Source: Hyphomicrobiales bacterium (GTDB lineage Bacteria; Pseudomonadota; Alphaproteobacteria; Rhizobiales; Rhizobiaceae). From it: 64,000 bases of DNA. The stretch spans positions 1-64,000 of the forward strand of contig UEGQ01000008.1 in NCBI GenBank assembly GCA_900466005.1. The letters run 5' to 3'. Under the pieces are notes generated by a model that did no database searches, was not told the origin of the DNA, and was given only the letters and a program-made list of their open reading frames with translations. The position numbers and the translations under genes are program-made. Of the stretch, positions 35,274 to 45,000 are shown piece by piece (position 1 is the first letter of the stretch; each line of letters opens with the position of its first letter).

Positions 35274-36568
35274 GCACGACCACGCCCCTCGTCTTGAAGA
35301 ATGTCCGGATCGTCGATCCGTCCCGCAGTATCGACGAAACGGGAACGATCATCGTCGGTGCCGACGGGCGCATCGTCGCGGCTGGCGCAGACGCGCTGAA
35401 CCAGGGCACACCTGACGGCGCAGAGGTGCGCGACTGCCGCGGGCTCGCCGCAGTTCCGGGTCTCGTGGACGCGCGTGTCTTCACCGGCGAGCCAGGCGCG
35501 GAACACCGCGAAACCATTGCCTCGGCCAGCCGTGCGGCGGCCGCGGGCGGTGTCACCTCCTTCATCGCGATGCCGGACACCGACCCGGTGATCGACGACA
35601 TTGCGCTGCTCGAATTCGTACGCAAGACCGCCCGCGACACCGCCCTCGTCAACGTCTACCCGGCGGCGGCGCTGACGAAGGGGCTCGATGGCGTCGAAAT
35701 GACCGAGATGGGCCTCCTGCAGGAAGCAGGCGCCGTTGCCTTCACCAACGGCCGTCACGGACTTCACGACACGCAAGTCCTGCGGCGCGCGATGACCTAT
35801 GCGCGGGAATTTTCCGCCGTCATCGCGCTCGAGCCGAAGGACAAGTATCTCGGTGCCAACGGCGTGATGAACGAGGGCCTGCTTGCGAGCTGGCTCGGAC
35901 TTTCCGGCGTTCCCAAGGAGGCAGAGATCATCCCGCTCGAACGCGATCTCAGGATCGCGACGCTGACCCGCGCGAAATATCATGCGGCAAAAATCTCGGT
36001 CCCCGAGTCGGCCGAGGCAATCCGGGTTGCCCGCGAGCGCGGGGCGAACGTCACCTGCGCCGTCTCGATCAACCACCTGTCGCTGAACGAGAACGACATC
36101 GGCGAGTACCGCACCTTCTTCAAGCTCTCGCCGCCGCTGCGCTCGGAGGACGATCGCATGGCCATGGTCGAGGCGATCGCCGACGGTACCGTCGACATCA
36201 TCGTTTCCTCGCACGATCCGCAGGACGTCGACACCAAGCGCCTGCCTTTCTCCGACGCGGCCGACGGCGCGATCGGACTCGAAACGATGCTGTCCGCCGC
36301 CCTTCGCCTGCACCACAGTGGCCAGGTTTCGCTGATGCGGCTGATCGATGCCATGTCGACGCGGCCGGCCCGTATCTTCGGGCTCGACGCCGGCACACTG
36401 AAGCCGGGAGCTCCGGCCGACATCACGCTCATCGACCTCGACGAGCCCTGGCTCGTCTCCAAGGAGGCGATCGTCTCCCGCTCGAAGAACACGCCGTTCG
36501 AGGACGCGCGCTTTTCCGGACGGGCGGTGTCGACCTATGTCCGCGGTCGGTGCGTGCATTCGCTCTAA
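35270..36568 (+). CDS. dihydroorotase-like protein PyrC' (probably inactive)
   Basis: A 432-aa amidohydrolase-fold protein similar along its whole length to class I dihydroorotase. Every catalytic and metal site is lost: the HxHxR motif reads ARVFTG (R69, F71, G73), HCED is replaced by LEPKD, HVS by KIS, and TDHAPH by SSHDPQ (catalytic Asp becomes Ser314). In Pseudomonas such a dead PyrC' is needed as a structural partner for aspartate transcarbamoylase, and a separate active dihydroorotase exists. The gene is coupled to pyrB. A true pyrC should lie elsewhere in the genome. Annotators often call this gene pyrC. Confidence 0.9.
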   Translation: MSTTTPLVLKNVRIVDPSRSIDETGTIIVGADGRIVAAGADALNQGTPDGAEVRDCRGLAAVPGLVDARVFTGEPGAEHRETIASASRAAAAGGVTSFIAMPDTDPVIDDIALLEFVRKTARDTALVNVYPAAALTKGLDGVEMTEMGLLQEAGAVAFTNGRHGLHDTQVLRRAMTYAREFSAVIALEPKDKYLGANGVMNEGLLASWLGLSGVPKEAEIIPLERDLRIATLTRAKYHAAKISVPESAEAIRVARERGANVTCAVSINHLSLNENDIGEYRTFFKLSPPLRSEDDRMAMVEAIADGTVDIIVSSHDPQDVDTKRLPFSDAADGAIGLETMLSAALRLHHSGQVSLMRLIDAMSTRPARIFGLDAGTLKPGAPADITLIDLDEPWLVSKEAIVSRSKNTPFEDARFSGRAVSTYVRGRCVHSL

Positions 36569-36588
36569 AATATAAGACGGGGGACATA

Positions 36589-37206
36589 GTGGCGAACGTC
36601 AATTTCCTGCAAATCGGCCTTCCGGCACTGATCGCGGTGCTGAGTCTGGGCTATCTCCTGGGCTCCATCCCCTTCGGCCTCATCCTCACCCGGATGGCCG
36701 GCCACGGTGACCTGCGGCAGATCGGGTCCGGCAATATCGGCGCCACCAACGTGCTTCGCACCGGCAACAAGAAGCTCGCGGCGGCGACCCTGTTGCTCGA
36801 CGCGCTGAAGGCGACCGCGGCAGCGGTGGCCGCCCAGGCGGTGTTCGGCGCCAATGCGGGGCTCCTCGCCGGTTTTGCCGCCTTCATCGGGCACCTCTTC
36901 CCGGTGTGGCTCGGCTTCAAGGGCGGCAAGGGTGTCGCAACCTATATCGGCACGCTGCTCGGGGTCCTGCCGCTGATGGTCGCCGTCTTTGCCGTCGTGT
37001 GGCTGTCGATCGCCGTCATCACTCGCTACTCCTCGTTGTCGGCTTTGGTTGCAACCCTTGTCATTCCGGTTGTATTGTGGATTACTGGCGCCGAGGAAGC
37101 CGCCATCGTGACCGCGATCATGACCGTCGTTTCCTGGTGGCGGCACAAGGCCAATATCGAGCGCCTGATCGCGGGAACGGAAAGCCGGATCGGACAAAAG
37201 GGATAG
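36589..37206 (+). CDS. plsY: glycerol-3-phosphate acyltransferase PlsY
   Basis: A 205-aa integral membrane enzyme that moves an acyl group from acyl-phosphate to glycerol-3-phosphate, starting phospholipid synthesis. The three conserved loops are present: [26 protein letters not shown], and [13 protein letters not shown]. About seven hydrophobic segments span the protein. The start is GTG at 36589 behind GGGGGA; an in-frame ATG 39 bp upstream is inside pyrC'. dprA begins 4 bp after the stop. Confidence 0.94.
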   Translation: MANVNFLQIGLPALIAVLSLGYLLGSIPFGLILTRMAGHGDLRQIGSGNIGATNVLRTGNKKLAAATLLLDALKATAAAVAAQAVFGANAGLLAGFAAFIGHLFPVWLGFKGGKGVATYIGTLLGVLPLMVAVFAVVWLSIAVITRYSSLSALVATLVIPVVLWITGAEEAAIVTAIMTVVSWWRHKANIERLIAGTESRIGQKG

Positions 37207-37210
37207 GCGC

Positions 37211-38365
37211 ATGCCCGAGCGCAGCGCAAGACGGAACGGGATTGCGCTGACGGAAAGACAACGGATCGCCTGGCTGCGGCTGATCCGGAGCGATAATGTA
37301 GGGCCGGCGACCTTTCGCGACCTCATCAACCATTTCGGAAATGCCGAAGCGGCGCTTGCCGCTCTGCCGGAGCTGTCGCGTCGCGGCGGCTCGACGCGGC
37401 CTATCCGCATCGCCAGTGAGGCCGATGCCCTCCGCGAACTCGAAACGGCCTGGCGCCTCGGCGCAACCTTCGTCGGCATCGGCGAGCCGGATTATCCGCC
37501 GGCACTGCGACAGATCGACGGCGCGCCGCCCCTCCTCGCGGCACGCGGCGACCTTTCGGCGACCCGGCTTGCCTATGTCGGCATCGTCGGCTCGCGCAAT
37601 GCCTCGATCGCCGGCGTCAAGTTCGCGAGCCTGATCGCGCGTGAGCTCGGCAGGGCGGGCTACGGCATCATTTCCGGACTGGCACGCGGCATCGATACCG
37701 CCGCCCACCGCGCAAGCCTCGACACGGGAACGATCGCCGCGATGGCCGGCGGGCTCGATCGGCCCTACCCTCCCGAAAACGCCGCTCTTCTCGACGAAAT
37801 CTGTAACGGCCGCGGGCTCGCCATCAGCGAGATGCCATTCGGCTGGGAGGCACGGGCGCGCGACTTCCCCCGCCGCAACCGCCTGATTGCCGGCGCAGCG
37901 CTCGGGGTCGTCGTCATCGAGGCGGCGAGCCGCTCCGGCTCGCTGATAACGGCACGGCTTGCCGGCGAGTTCGGCCGGCTCGTCTTCGCGGTGCCGGGCT
38001 CACCCCTCGATCCGCGATGTCACGGCACCAACGGCCTGCTCAAGGACGGGGCGATCGTCACCACCGGCCCCGAGGACATCCTGGAAGCGCTGGCGCCGAT
38101 CGCAGGCGTGGAGAACGCCACGCCGCCACGAGCCGACGAGCCGGAAGGAGACGGAGAGGAGAAGGCGTTGCAGCCGCCACCGACCGAGAACGAACGGGCA
38201 CGCATCATCGACGCCTTGGGCCCGACACCCGTCGAGATCGACGACATCATCCGCCACACCGGACTATCGGCGTCGTCGGTCTATCTGGTGCTGCTGGAAC
38301 TCGATATCGCCGGACGGCTTCATCGCCACGCCGGCGGGCTAGTCTCCCTGGCCATGACGGACTGA
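37211..38365 (+). CDS. dprA: DNA processing protein DprA (Smf)
   Basis: A 384-aa RecA-loading protein for incoming single-stranded DNA in transformation. An N-terminal SAM-like domain (about 15-75) precedes the Rossmann core (about 85-295), which has [27 protein letters not shown], and the [12 protein letters not shown] loop. The C-terminal winged-helix domain is about 325-380 ([36 protein letters not shown]). It follows plsY closely in the same transcript. Its 3' end overlaps a small convergent ORF by 27 bp. Confidence 0.94.
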   Translation: MPERSARRNGIALTERQRIAWLRLIRSDNVGPATFRDLINHFGNAEAALAALPELSRRGGSTRPIRIASEADALRELETAWRLGATFVGIGEPDYPPALRQIDGAPPLLAARGDLSATRLAYVGIVGSRNASIAGVKFASLIARELGRAGYGIISGLARGIDTAAHRASLDTGTIAAMAGGLDRPYPPENAALLDEICNGRGLAISEMPFGWEARARDFPRRNRLIAGAALGVVVIEAASRSGSLITARLAGEFGRLVFAVPGSPLDPRCHGTNGLLKDGAIVTTGPEDILEALAPIAGVENATPPRADEPEGDGEEKALQPPPTENERARIIDALGPTPVEIDDIIRHTGLSASSVYLVLLELDIAGRLHRHAGGLVSLAMTD

Positions 38366-38551
38366 CAGGCGCCTTCGCCCGGCCTGAATGTCGCCCGCCT
38401 CCAGGTAGGCCATCTCGATGAGGTAGCAGAGCATGTCTGCACCTTCCCGCTGCGCCACGTTGCGCAGTTCGCCAAGTATCTGGCGGACATAGGCGATGTT
38501 TTCGCGCACCCGCAAGCCGTCCCCGTTGCCGTCAAGAAAATTCGGAACCAT
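38339..38551 (-). CDS. hypothetical 70-aa protein
   Basis: A small acidic protein rich in helix-forming residues ([42 protein letters not shown] pattern over residues 18-55) with a basic C-terminus. ATG at 38551 lies behind a GGGGGATAGGG run; upstream TTGCAA and TATCCT hexamers 16 bp apart on the minus strand could be its promoter. It overlaps the convergent dprA end by 27 bp. I recognise no domain. Confidence 0.68.
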   Translation of the reverse strand: MVPNFLDGNGDGLRVRENIAYVRQILGELRNVAQREGADMLCYLIEMAYLEAGDIQAGRRRLSVRHGQGD

Positions 38552-38808
38552 TGCCCTATCCCCCAGATCCAAAAATGCCCGGTCACGCCGGACGGCTGCA
38601 CATCAACGGAGACGAGGATAGACAATTTATCTAGAATTGCAACTTTAGCGATTGCTCCTTTTGGTTGCACTGCGTTGAACTTGAGAAAATGACACCTCCC
38701 CCTTGACCGGAGGCGAATCCCTGTCCATGTCGGGGAGCCTATAACGCAACGTACCCGTTTCAGCCGTGCTGAAGATCAAAGGTCCGCTGGCTTGTACAGA
38801 GAAAAAGC

Positions 38809-41469
38809 ATGAATGTCGTAGTCGTTGAATCTCCAGCCAAAGCCAAGACGATCAACAAGTATCTCGGTTCCGGATACAAGGTCCTCGCCTCTTTCGGTCA
38901 CGTCCGCGACCTGCCGGCCAAGGACGGTTCCGTGCGGCCGGACGACGACTTCGAAATGGTGTGGGAGGTTGACGGTGCCTCCGCGAAGCGGATGAAGGAC
39001 ATCGCCGACGCGGTCAAGAACTCCGACGGCCTCTTCCTCGCGACCGACCCGGATCGCGAAGGCGAAGCGATTTCCTGGCATGTTCTCGATCTTCTGAAGA
39101 AGAAGAAGGTGCTGAACGGCAAGCCGGTCAAGCGCGTCGTCTTCAACGCGATCACCAAGAAGGCAGTGCTCGACGCGATGGCGCAGCCGCGCGACATCGA
39201 CGAGGCACTGGTCGACGCCTATCTCGCCCGCCGGGCGCTGGACTATCTCGTCGGCTTCAACCTGTCGCCGGTTCTCTGGCGCAAGCTTCCGGGCGCACGC
39301 TCGGCCGGCCGTGTGCAGTCGGTGGCGCTTCGCCTCGTCTGCGACCGGGAAACGGAAATCGAGCGCTTCGTCGCTGAAGAGTACTGGCAGATCTCGGCGC
39401 TCCTGAAGACGCCGCGCGGCGACGAGTTCGAGGCGCGCCTCGTTTCCGCCGACGGCAAGCGCATCCAGAAGAACTCGATCAAGAACGGCGAAGCCGCCGG
39501 CCGGATCAAGGACCTGCTGGAAGGCGCCCGCTACGTCGTCGAAAGCGTCGAGGCAAAGCCCGTCAAGCGCAATCCGGGCCCGCCCTTCACCACCTCGACG
39601 CTGCAGCAGGCTGCCTCCTCTCAACTCGGCTTCTCCGCCTCGCGTACCATGCAGATCGCCCAGAGACTCTACGAGGGCATCGACATCGGCGGCGAGACGG
39701 TCGGCCTCATTACATATATGCGTACCGACGGCGTGCAGATGGCGCCGGAAGCGATCGACGCAGCACGGCATGCGATCGGCGACCAGTTCGGCCCCCGCTA
39801 CCTGCCGGAGAAGGCCCGCTTCTATTCGACCAAGGCGAAGAACGCGCAGGAAGCCCACGAGGCGATCCGTCCGACCGATTTCAACCGGATTCCGGCCAAG
39901 GTTCGCAGTCATCTCGATTCCGACCAGTTGCGTCTCTACGAACTGATCTGGAAACGCGGCATCGCCAGCCAGATGGCCTCGGCCGAGATCGAACGCACGA
40001 CAGCGGAAATTCTCGCCGATCGCAACGGCGAGAAGGCGGGCCTGCGTGCCGTCGGCTCCGTCGTCCGCTTCGACGGCTTTCTGGCCGCCTATACCGATCA
40101 GCGCGACGAGAACGAGAACGGCGAGGACGACGACGAAAGCGGTCGCCTGCCGGAAATCAATGCCCGCGAAATGCTGGAAAAGCGCAAGGTGAACGCCAGC
40201 CAGCACTTCACCGAGCCGCCGCCGCGCTATTCGGAAGCCTCGCTGATCAAGAAGATGGAAGAGCTCGGCATCGGCCGCCCGTCGACCTATGCGGCGACGC
40301 TCGCCACGCTCCGCGACCGCGACTACGTGACGATCGACAAGCGCAAGCTCATCCCCCAGGCGAAGGGCCGGCTGGTGACGGCCTTCCTCGAGAGCTTCTT
40401 CACGAAGTATGTCGAGTACGACTTCACCGCCGATCTCGAAGAGAAGCTGGACCAGATCTCCGCCGGCGAGCTGAACTGGAAGGACGTCCTGCGGGACTTC
40501 TGGCGCGATTTCTTCTCCCAGATCGAAGACACCAAGGAACTGCGCGTCACCAACGTGCTGGATGCCTTGAACGAAGCTCTTGCGCCGCTCGTCTTCCCGA
40601 AGCGCGAGGACGGCTCGGATCCGCGCATCTGCCAGGTCTGCGGCACCGGCCAACTGTCGCTGAAGCTCGGCAAGTATGGCGCCTTCGTCGGCTGCTCCAA
40701 CTATCCGGAGTGCAACTACACCCGCCAGCTCTCCTCCGAGGGTGGTGCCGACGCCGAGGCTTCGGGCGTGCCCGAGACGAAGAACCTCGGCAAGGACCCC
40801 GTTACCGGCGAGGAGATCACGCTTCGCAGCGGTCGCTTCGGCCCCTACGTCCAGCGCGGAGAAGGCAAGGAGGCCAAGCGTTCCTCCCTGCCGAAGGGCT
40901 GGACTGCGGCGGCCGTCGACTACGAGAAGGCGCTGGCCCTGCTTTCGCTCCCGCGCGACGTCGGCAAGCACCCCGAGAGCGGCAAGATGATTTCGGCCGG
41001 TCTCGGCCGCTACGGACCGTTCGTGCTGCATGACGGCACCTACGCCAATCTCGACAGCATCGAGGACGTGTTCTCGATCGGCCTCAACCGTGCGGTCACA
41101 GTTTTGGCGGAAAAGCAGAGCAAGGGACCCGGAGGCCGCGGACGGACCGCCCAGGCGGCACTCAAGGAGCTCGGCGAGCATCCCGATGGCGGCGCGATCA
41201 CCGTCCGCGACGGACGCTATGGTCCTTACGTCAATTGGGGTAAGGTGAATGCCACCCTGCCGAAGGGCAAGGACCCGCAATCCGTCACCGTCGAGGAGGC
41301 GCTGGCGCTGATCGCCGAAAAGGCCGGCAAGTCCGGCGGCAAGACCGGCACCAAGGCGAAAAAGACCTCGACCAAGGCGGCAAAGTCCGAAGGCGGCACC
41401 AAGGCCACCAAGACGAAGACAGCGGCGAAACCGAAGGCCAAGACGGCCTCGAAAGCGAAGAAGAGCTGA
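38809..41469 (+). CDS. topA: DNA topoisomerase I
   Basis: An 886-aa type IA topoisomerase that relaxes negative supercoils. The TOPRIM domain is N-terminal (VVVESPAKAKTI, DPDREGEAISWHV). The active-site Tyr is in LITYMRTDGVQM near residue 304. Downstream, one classical zinc finger remains (CQVCGTGQL ... CSNYPEC near residues 608-643), followed by repeats of the topoisomerase C-terminal type (GRFGPYV, GRYGPFV, GRYGPYV). The Lys/Ala/Thr-rich tail (about 845-886) is typical of GC-rich bacteria. The rnr start lies 3 bp after the stop. Confidence 0.97.
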   Translation: MNVVVVESPAKAKTINKYLGSGYKVLASFGHVRDLPAKDGSVRPDDDFEMVWEVDGASAKRMKDIADAVKNSDGLFLATDPDREGEAISWHVLDLLKKKKVLNGKPVKRVVFNAITKKAVLDAMAQPRDIDEALVDAYLARRALDYLVGFNLSPVLWRKLPGARSAGRVQSVALRLVCDRETEIERFVAEEYWQISALLKTPRGDEFEARLVSADGKRIQKNSIKNGEAAGRIKDLLEGARYVVESVEAKPVKRNPGPPFTTSTLQQAASSQLGFSASRTMQIAQRLYEGIDIGGETVGLITYMRTDGVQMAPEAIDAARHAIGDQFGPRYLPEKARFYSTKAKNAQEAHEAIRPTDFNRIPAKVRSHLDSDQLRLYELIWKRGIASQMASAEIERTTAEILADRNGEKAGLRAVGSVVRFDGFLAAYTDQRDENENGEDDDESGRLPEINAREMLEKRKVNASQHFTEPPPRYSEASLIKKMEELGIGRPSTYAATLATLRDRDYVTIDKRKLIPQAKGRLVTAFLESFFTKYVEYDFTADLEEKLDQISAGELNWKDVLRDFWRDFFSQIEDTKELRVTNVLDALNEALAPLVFPKREDGSDPRICQVCGTGQLSLKLGKYGAFVGCSNYPECNYTRQLSSEGGADAEASGVPETKNLGKDPVTGEEITLRSGRFGPYVQRGEGKEAKRSSLPKGWTAAAVDYEKALALLSLPRDVGKHPESGKMISAGLGRYGPFVLHDGTYANLDSIEDVFSIGLNRAVTVLAEKQSKGPGGRGRTAQAALKELGEHPDGGAITVRDGRYGPYVNWGKVNATLPKGKDPQSVTVEEALALIAEKAGKSGGKTGTKAKKTSTKAAKSEGGTKATKTKTAAKPKAKTASKAKKS

Positions 41470-41472
41470 CGA

Positions 41473-43824
41473 TTGAAGAAGCCATCGCGCGACACGAGCC
41501 GCCCCGCAACCGCCCGCAGAGGCAAACCCCGGCGGGGAGAGACGGATACGTCAGGCGATGACCTGACGATCATCCATGGCGCGGTTCCCTCGCGCGAAGT
41601 GCTGTTGCGCTTCATCGCGGAGAACCCGGATCGTGCCTCCAAGCGCGAGATCGCCAAGGCCTTCGGCCTCAAGGGCGAGGCGCGTGTCGAGCTGAAGGAC
41701 GTGCTGCGTGCGCTCGAGGACGACGGCCTCGTGCAGAAGAGCCGCAAGACGTTGACGCGCCCCGGCGCCCTGCCCTCGGTCGCGGTTCTCGACATCACCA
41801 CCCGCGACAAGGACGGCGAGCTGATCGCGCGGCCGGCCGAATGGGCGGACGAGCTCGGTGTGGCACCCGCCGTCGCGATCCGACAGTCGAGCTCCGATCG
41901 CGCCAAGGGCAAGGCGCCCGTCGGCGGGCTCGGAGACCGCGTCCTCGCCAAGATCTTTCCGGCGAAGGATCGTGCCGGCCCCGCCTACACCGCGCGGGTC
42001 ATCAAGATACTCGACAAGCGTCGCAACGCCATGCTCGGCGTCTTCCGCGAAACGCCGGGCGGCGGCGGACGGCTGATGCCGATCGACCGGCGCGACGAGG
42101 AAATGCTGATCGACAGTGCCGACCGGGCCGAGGCAAAGGACGGCGATCTCGTCGAGGCGGAAATCGCCCGCAGCAGCCGGTTCGGCCTGCCGCGCGGCCG
42201 TGTGCTTTCGGTGATCGGCTCCGTCGCGTCCGAAAAGGCGATCTCGATGATCGCGATCCACGCGCACGGCATTCCGCACGTCTTTCCGCCGGCCGTCCTC
42301 ACCGAGGTCGAAACGGTGAAGCTCGCCGGCATGTCGCATCGGGAGGACTGGCGCGATCTGCCGCTGATCACCATCGACCCGGCCGACGCCAAGGACCACG
42401 ACGATGCGGTCTATGCCGAGCCCGACACCTCGCCGGACAATCCCGGCGGCGTGATCGTCACCGTCGCGATCGCGGACGTCTCCTGGTACGTGCGGCCGAA
42501 ATCGCAGCTCGACCGCGAGGCGCTGAAGCGGGGCAATTCGGTCTACTTCCCCGACCGCGTGGTGCCGATGCTGCCCGAACGCATCTCGAACGATCTCTGC
42601 TCGCTCCGCGAGGGCGTCGACCGGCCGGCACTCGCCGTCCGCATGGTCTTCTCGAAGGAAGGCCGCAAGGCCGGCCACACCTTCCATCGGATCATGATGA
42701 GAAGTGCGGCCAAGCTCTCCTACGCGCAGGCGCAGGCGGCGATCGACGGCGCGCCGGACGACAAGACCGGACCGCTTCTCGACACGATCCTGAAGCCGCT
42801 CTGGCACGCCTACGACGTTCTGAAGCGCGGGCGCGACCGCCGCCAGCCGCTCGAACTCGACATGCCCGAGCGCAAGATCCTGCTGAAGCCCGACGGCACC
42901 GTCGATCGCGTCTTCATTCCCGAACGGCTCGATGCGCACAAGCTCATCGAGGAGATGATGATCCAGGCGAACGTGGCCGCCGCCGAGACGCTCGAAAAGA
43001 AGCGCCAGCCGCTCGTCTACCGCATCCATGACGCGCCGGCGCTTTCCAAGCAGGAGGCCCTTCGCGAATTCCTCGCGACCATCGGCATCAACATGGCCAA
43101 GGGCGGGCAGCTGCGTTCCAACAGCTTCAACGGCATTCTGGCGAGCGCCCTCGACACGCCACACCAGACCATGGTCAACGAGATGGTGCTGCGATCGCAG
43201 AGCCAGGCGATCTACAGCCCGGAAAATATCGGACATTTCGGCCTCAACCTGTTGAAATACGCCCACTTCACCTCGCCCATCCGGCGCTATGCCGACCTCA
43301 TCGTGCATCGTGCGCTGATCGGCTCTCTCGGTCTCGGCGAAGGAGGCATCAGCCCTGACGAGGAGGCTACGCTCGACGATATCGCCGCCGAGATCTCCAC
43401 CTTCGAACGGCGGGCGATGGCGGCGGAGCGCGATACCGTGAACCGGCTCATTGCCCACCATCTCGCCGGCCGCATCGGCCAGGAATTCGACGGCCGCGTC
43501 TCGGGCGTCACCAAGGCGGGCCTATTTGTCACATTGCCGCAGTTCGGCGCCGATGGTTTCGTGCCGGTGTCAACGCTGGGGCGGGACTACTATATCTACG
43601 ACGAGGCACACCAGGCGCTCTCCGGCGAGAAGACCGGTCTCGGCTACCGGCTCGGAGACGCAGTCCTGGTGAAGCTCGTCGAGGCGGTGCCGCTTGCCGG
43701 CGCGCTGCGATTCGAAATGCTGAGCGAGGGCCGCGAAATGCCGACGGCGATCCGCTCGTTCCACAAGACCACCCGTCGCGGCAAGAAGCAGCCGGGCACG
43801 CGGGCACGGCGCGGGCGGCACTGA
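41473..43824 (+). CDS. rnr: ribonuclease R
   Basis: A 783-aa 3'-5' exoribonuclease that degrades structured RNA. A helix-turn-helix-like N-terminus (about 40-105) leads to cold-shock domains. The RNB catalytic domain is about 290-630, with ITIDPADAKDHDDAVYAE supplying the magnesium-binding Asp residues. A C-terminal S1 domain (about 660-750, FDGRVSGVTKAGLFVTLP) and a basic tail follow. The start is TTG at 41473; no ATG gives the full family N-terminus. It abuts topA, so translation is probably coupled. Confidence 0.93.
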   Translation: MKKPSRDTSRPATARRGKPRRGETDTSGDDLTIIHGAVPSREVLLRFIAENPDRASKREIAKAFGLKGEARVELKDVLRALEDDGLVQKSRKTLTRPGALPSVAVLDITTRDKDGELIARPAEWADELGVAPAVAIRQSSSDRAKGKAPVGGLGDRVLAKIFPAKDRAGPAYTARVIKILDKRRNAMLGVFRETPGGGGRLMPIDRRDEEMLIDSADRAEAKDGDLVEAEIARSSRFGLPRGRVLSVIGSVASEKAISMIAIHAHGIPHVFPPAVLTEVETVKLAGMSHREDWRDLPLITIDPADAKDHDDAVYAEPDTSPDNPGGVIVTVAIADVSWYVRPKSQLDREALKRGNSVYFPDRVVPMLPERISNDLCSLREGVDRPALAVRMVFSKEGRKAGHTFHRIMMRSAAKLSYAQAQAAIDGAPDDKTGPLLDTILKPLWHAYDVLKRGRDRRQPLELDMPERKILLKPDGTVDRVFIPERLDAHKLIEEMMIQANVAAAETLEKKRQPLVYRIHDAPALSKQEALREFLATIGINMAKGGQLRSNSFNGILASALDTPHQTMVNEMVLRSQSQAIYSPENIGHFGLNLLKYAHFTSPIRRYADLIVHRALIGSLGLGEGGISPDEEATLDDIAAEISTFERRAMAAERDTVNRLIAHHLAGRIGQEFDGRVSGVTKAGLFVTLPQFGADGFVPVSTLGRDYYIYDEAHQALSGEKTGLGYRLGDAVLVKLVEAVPLAGALRFEMLSEGREMPTAIRSFHKTTRRGKKQPGTRARRGRH

Positions 43825-43852
43825 CGACGCCCGACGAGAAAGGAAGTTCGAC

Positions 43853-44305
43853 ATGCAAGACAACACGGCCGATACGGTGCTTCACCTCGGCGGACAGGAA
43901 GCGAACCGCCCTGTCGGACAATCGATCATGCGCGGCATGCTGAACACCTGTCCCGCCTGCGGCGGCGGCAAGCTCTTCCGGGCCTTCCTGAAGCCCGTCG
44001 ACCGCTGCGCCGCCTGTCAGGAGGAGATGTTCCATCATCGCGCCGACGACCTGCCGCCCTATCTGGCGATCCTCGTTCTCGGCCACGTGCTGCTCGGCGG
44101 CTTCATGATGACGGACCTCATCTTCCCCGCCTCGGACTGGGTGCACCTCGCCATCTGGGCGCCTCTCGGTGTCATCACCACGCTGCTGGCCATCCAGCCG
44201 ATCAAGGGCGGCGTCATCGGCCTGCAATGGGCGCTGCGCATGCACGGCTTCGGTGGCGAGAGTGACGATCCGGCCGAGTACGATCCGCTGCCGAAGGATC
44301 AATGA
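43853..44305 (+). CDS. DUF983-family membrane protein with zinc-ribbon
   Basis: A 150-aa protein. Two CxxC pairs near residues 34-37 (NTCPACGGG) and 53-56 (RCAACQ) suggest a zinc ribbon. Two transmembrane segments follow (about 68-88 and 98-118). This fits DUF983, an alphaproteobacterial family of unknown function. The ribosome binding site is AAGGAAG. The Nudix gene starts inside its stop codon (ATGA). Confidence 0.88.
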   Translation: MQDNTADTVLHLGGQEANRPVGQSIMRGMLNTCPACGGGKLFRAFLKPVDRCAACQEEMFHHRADDLPPYLAILVLGHVLLGGFMMTDLIFPASDWVHLAIWAPLGVITTLLAIQPIKGGVIGLQWALRMHGFGGESDDPAEYDPLPKDQ

Positions 44306-44991
44306 GCCGTACCGCATTTCCCGACCCGACTGCAGCCGTTTCGCCGGCGCCGCGCCTGACGCCCAAGGACGCGGCGACCCTGATCGTGGTCGACCGCACG
44401 GACGGACGCCTGCGCGTGCTCTTCGGCAGGCGTGGCGAGCGCCACGTCTTCATGCCGAACCTCTACGTCTTTCCGGGTGGCCGAAGGGATCGGGGTGACC
44501 ACGCCCTGCCCTACATCCGCGATCTCCATCCGCAGGTGCTTGCAAGGCTCGCCGCCGGCAGTGCCGATCCCGCGGCGCTGCGGCGTGGCCGTGCGCTCGC
44601 GCTCGCGGCCGTACGCGAGCTCCGCGAGGAAACGGGGTTGCACATAGGGAGGCTGTCGGATGGCGGTACCATCGCCGATCTCGCAAGCCTGCGTTACGTC
44701 GCACGCGCCATCACGCCCCCCGGCAATGTCCGCCGTTTCGACACACGGTTCTTTCTGACCTTCACGGACGAGGCGGGTATCGATCCGCTGCATGTTCGCG
44801 ACTCGGCCGAACTGCACGATCTCACATGGCTTGACATCGAGGCGTCATCGGGTCTGAACATGCCGCTGATCACCAGGACCATTCTCGAGGACGTCGTCGG
44901 CCGGATCAAAGCCGATCCGTCCTTGCCATTCGGAAGCCCGGGTCCCTTCTACTACAGCCGTCGCGGACAAACGTTCCGCGGCGACATCTGA
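44302..44991 (+). CDS. Nudix hydrolase with a split Nudix box
   Basis: A 229-aa hydrolase of nucleoside diphosphate-linked substrates. The end of the Nudix box, RELREETGL, is intact near residues 102-110. The glycine part (FPGGRRDRGD, about 55-64) is separated from it by some 37 residues, an insertion also seen in the NUDT19/NUDT7 group that hydrolyses CoA derivatives. Divalent metal is expected at the REEx Glu residues. The substrate is inferred only from that resemblance. It overlaps DUF983 by 4 bp. Confidence 0.85.
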   Translation: MSRTAFPDPTAAVSPAPRLTPKDAATLIVVDRTDGRLRVLFGRRGERHVFMPNLYVFPGGRRDRGDHALPYIRDLHPQVLARLAAGSADPAALRRGRALALAAVRELREETGLHIGRLSDGGTIADLASLRYVARAITPPGNVRRFDTRFFLTFTDEAGIDPLHVRDSAELHDLTWLDIEASSGLNMPLITRTILEDVVGRIKADPSLPFGSPGPFYYSRRGQTFRGDI

Positions 44992-45000
44992 GGAAATACC

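Noticed and set aside
38703..38745. TTGACC and TATAAC upstream of topA as a promoter
   Set aside because: The hexamers are 31 bp apart, too far for sigma70; neither has a suitable partner at 16-18 bp.
38776..41280. Minus-strand open frame of 834 codons opposite topA
   Set aside because: Antisense shadow of topA with repetitive His/Asp/Arg composition and no start signal.
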